Source of the DNA: Thiotrichaceae bacterium
GTDB taxonomy: Bacteria > Pseudomonadota > Gammaproteobacteria > Thiotrichales > Thiotrichaceae
Length of the DNA stretch: 6,054 nt
NCBI GenBank assembly: GCA_027030285.1
Contig: JALVFC010000004.1
Coordinates: 1 to 6,054 of the forward strand
Direction: 5' to 3'
The position numbers and the translations under genes were made by a program. Positions within the stretch are counted from its first letter, which is position 1; each line of letters starts with the position of its first letter. Under the pieces are notes generated by a model that was not told where the DNA came from, ran no database searches, and worked only from the letters and a program-made list of their open reading frames with translations. Positions 5,894 through 6,054 of the stretch are shown here, one piece after another.

Positions 5894-6054
5894 CTAGTCT
5901 CTAGCCGTGCAATAATCATTGCTGGCACTACAGTCTACCGAGGTTCGCAATCTGAGCTTTGCTCTCAAATATCTGGAGAGAGTATCAATGGTTACGTTCA
6001 ACAAGGCAGTTATTACAATCAACACCATTGCCTTATCAAAATGCAACTCCTGAA
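5894..6054 (-). CDS. ABC transporter permease C-terminus, PhnE-like (partial, 5' end outside window)
   Basis: A reading frame enters from the right edge (first full codon 6052-6050) and stops at TAG 5894-5896, giving 52 residues. The stretch HFDKAMVLIVITALLNVTID is a final membrane helix. It is followed by the basic tail TLSRYLRAKLRLR and then a short hydrophilic end. This order (last helix, Asp, LSRYLR, Arg-rich tail) is typical of inner-membrane permeases of PhnE-type phosphonate/phosphate/phosphite importers. Only the last helix is visible, so other binding-protein-dependent permeases remain possible. The stop lies 43 nt before the C-S lyase start on the same strand, with no terminator hairpin between. 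The lyase and exporter therefore probably belong to a transporter operon that continues beyond 6054. Confidence 0.62.
   Translation of the reverse strand, partial: QELHFDKAMVLIVITALLNVTIDTLSRYLRAKLRLRTSVDCSASNDYCTARD

Noticed and set aside
5851..5928. 26-residue N-terminal extension of the C-S lyase
   Set aside because: It has no ribosome-binding site and overlaps the upstream permease gene, whereas GTG 5850 has a clear GAGGA 7 nt upstream.
5988..6053. Plus-strand 21-codon frame preceded by a GGAGAG-like ribosome-binding site
   Set aside because: It lies antisense within the coding sequence of the ABC permease C-terminus, and the peptide has no recognisable character.

Overview
The window reads as chromosome of a gammaproteobacterium, probably aquatic or marine. 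This rests on moderate-to-low GC, protein families typical of that class (a ZntR-type MerR regulator, an SO_0444-type permease, a MalY/PatB and TauE pair) and many mobile-element scars. No rRNA or taxonomic marker is present, so genus is not called. Apart from the transposon remnants at the left end, every gene lies on the minus strand and reads right to left.

Left end (1-1012): a small transposon graveyard on the plus strand. It holds the N-terminal stub of a tyrosine recombinase (85-345), the N-terminal stub of an IS1634-type transposase (430-774), and a 161-bp MITE-like element (848-1008) with imperfect terminal inverted repeats bounded by TTAA on both sides. The right TTAA contains the stop codon of the neighbouring permease gene.

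Metal module (1009-2669): a MerR-family metal sensor and an SO_0444/ArsP-type metal efflux permease form a tight two-gene operon. It is driven by a textbook MerR-type promoter with a 20-bp spacer and a dyad operator between the -35 and -10 boxes. The sensor resembles ZntR but lacks the ZntR histidine ligand. The permease carries four Cys-Cys pairs in its central hydrophilic loop.

Intergenic 2670-2828: a compound palindromic element with 16-bp perfect outer arms and an inner hairpin.

Sulfur-flavoured module (2829-6054): from right to left, the C-terminus of an ABC transporter permease resembling PhnE (not called by simple start-to-stop ORF finding because it enters from outside the window), a PLP-dependent MalY/PatB C-S lyase, a TauE/SafE exporter 7 nt behind it, and then a class I SAM methyltransferase resembling histamine N-methyltransferase. 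The methyltransferase has its own sigma70-like promoter and a leader containing a hairpin. Together these suggest uptake of a small compound, cleavage of a carbon-sulfur bond, export of a sulfur-containing anion, and methylation of a small (perhaps imidazole-type) molecule. The substrate cannot be read from the sequence.
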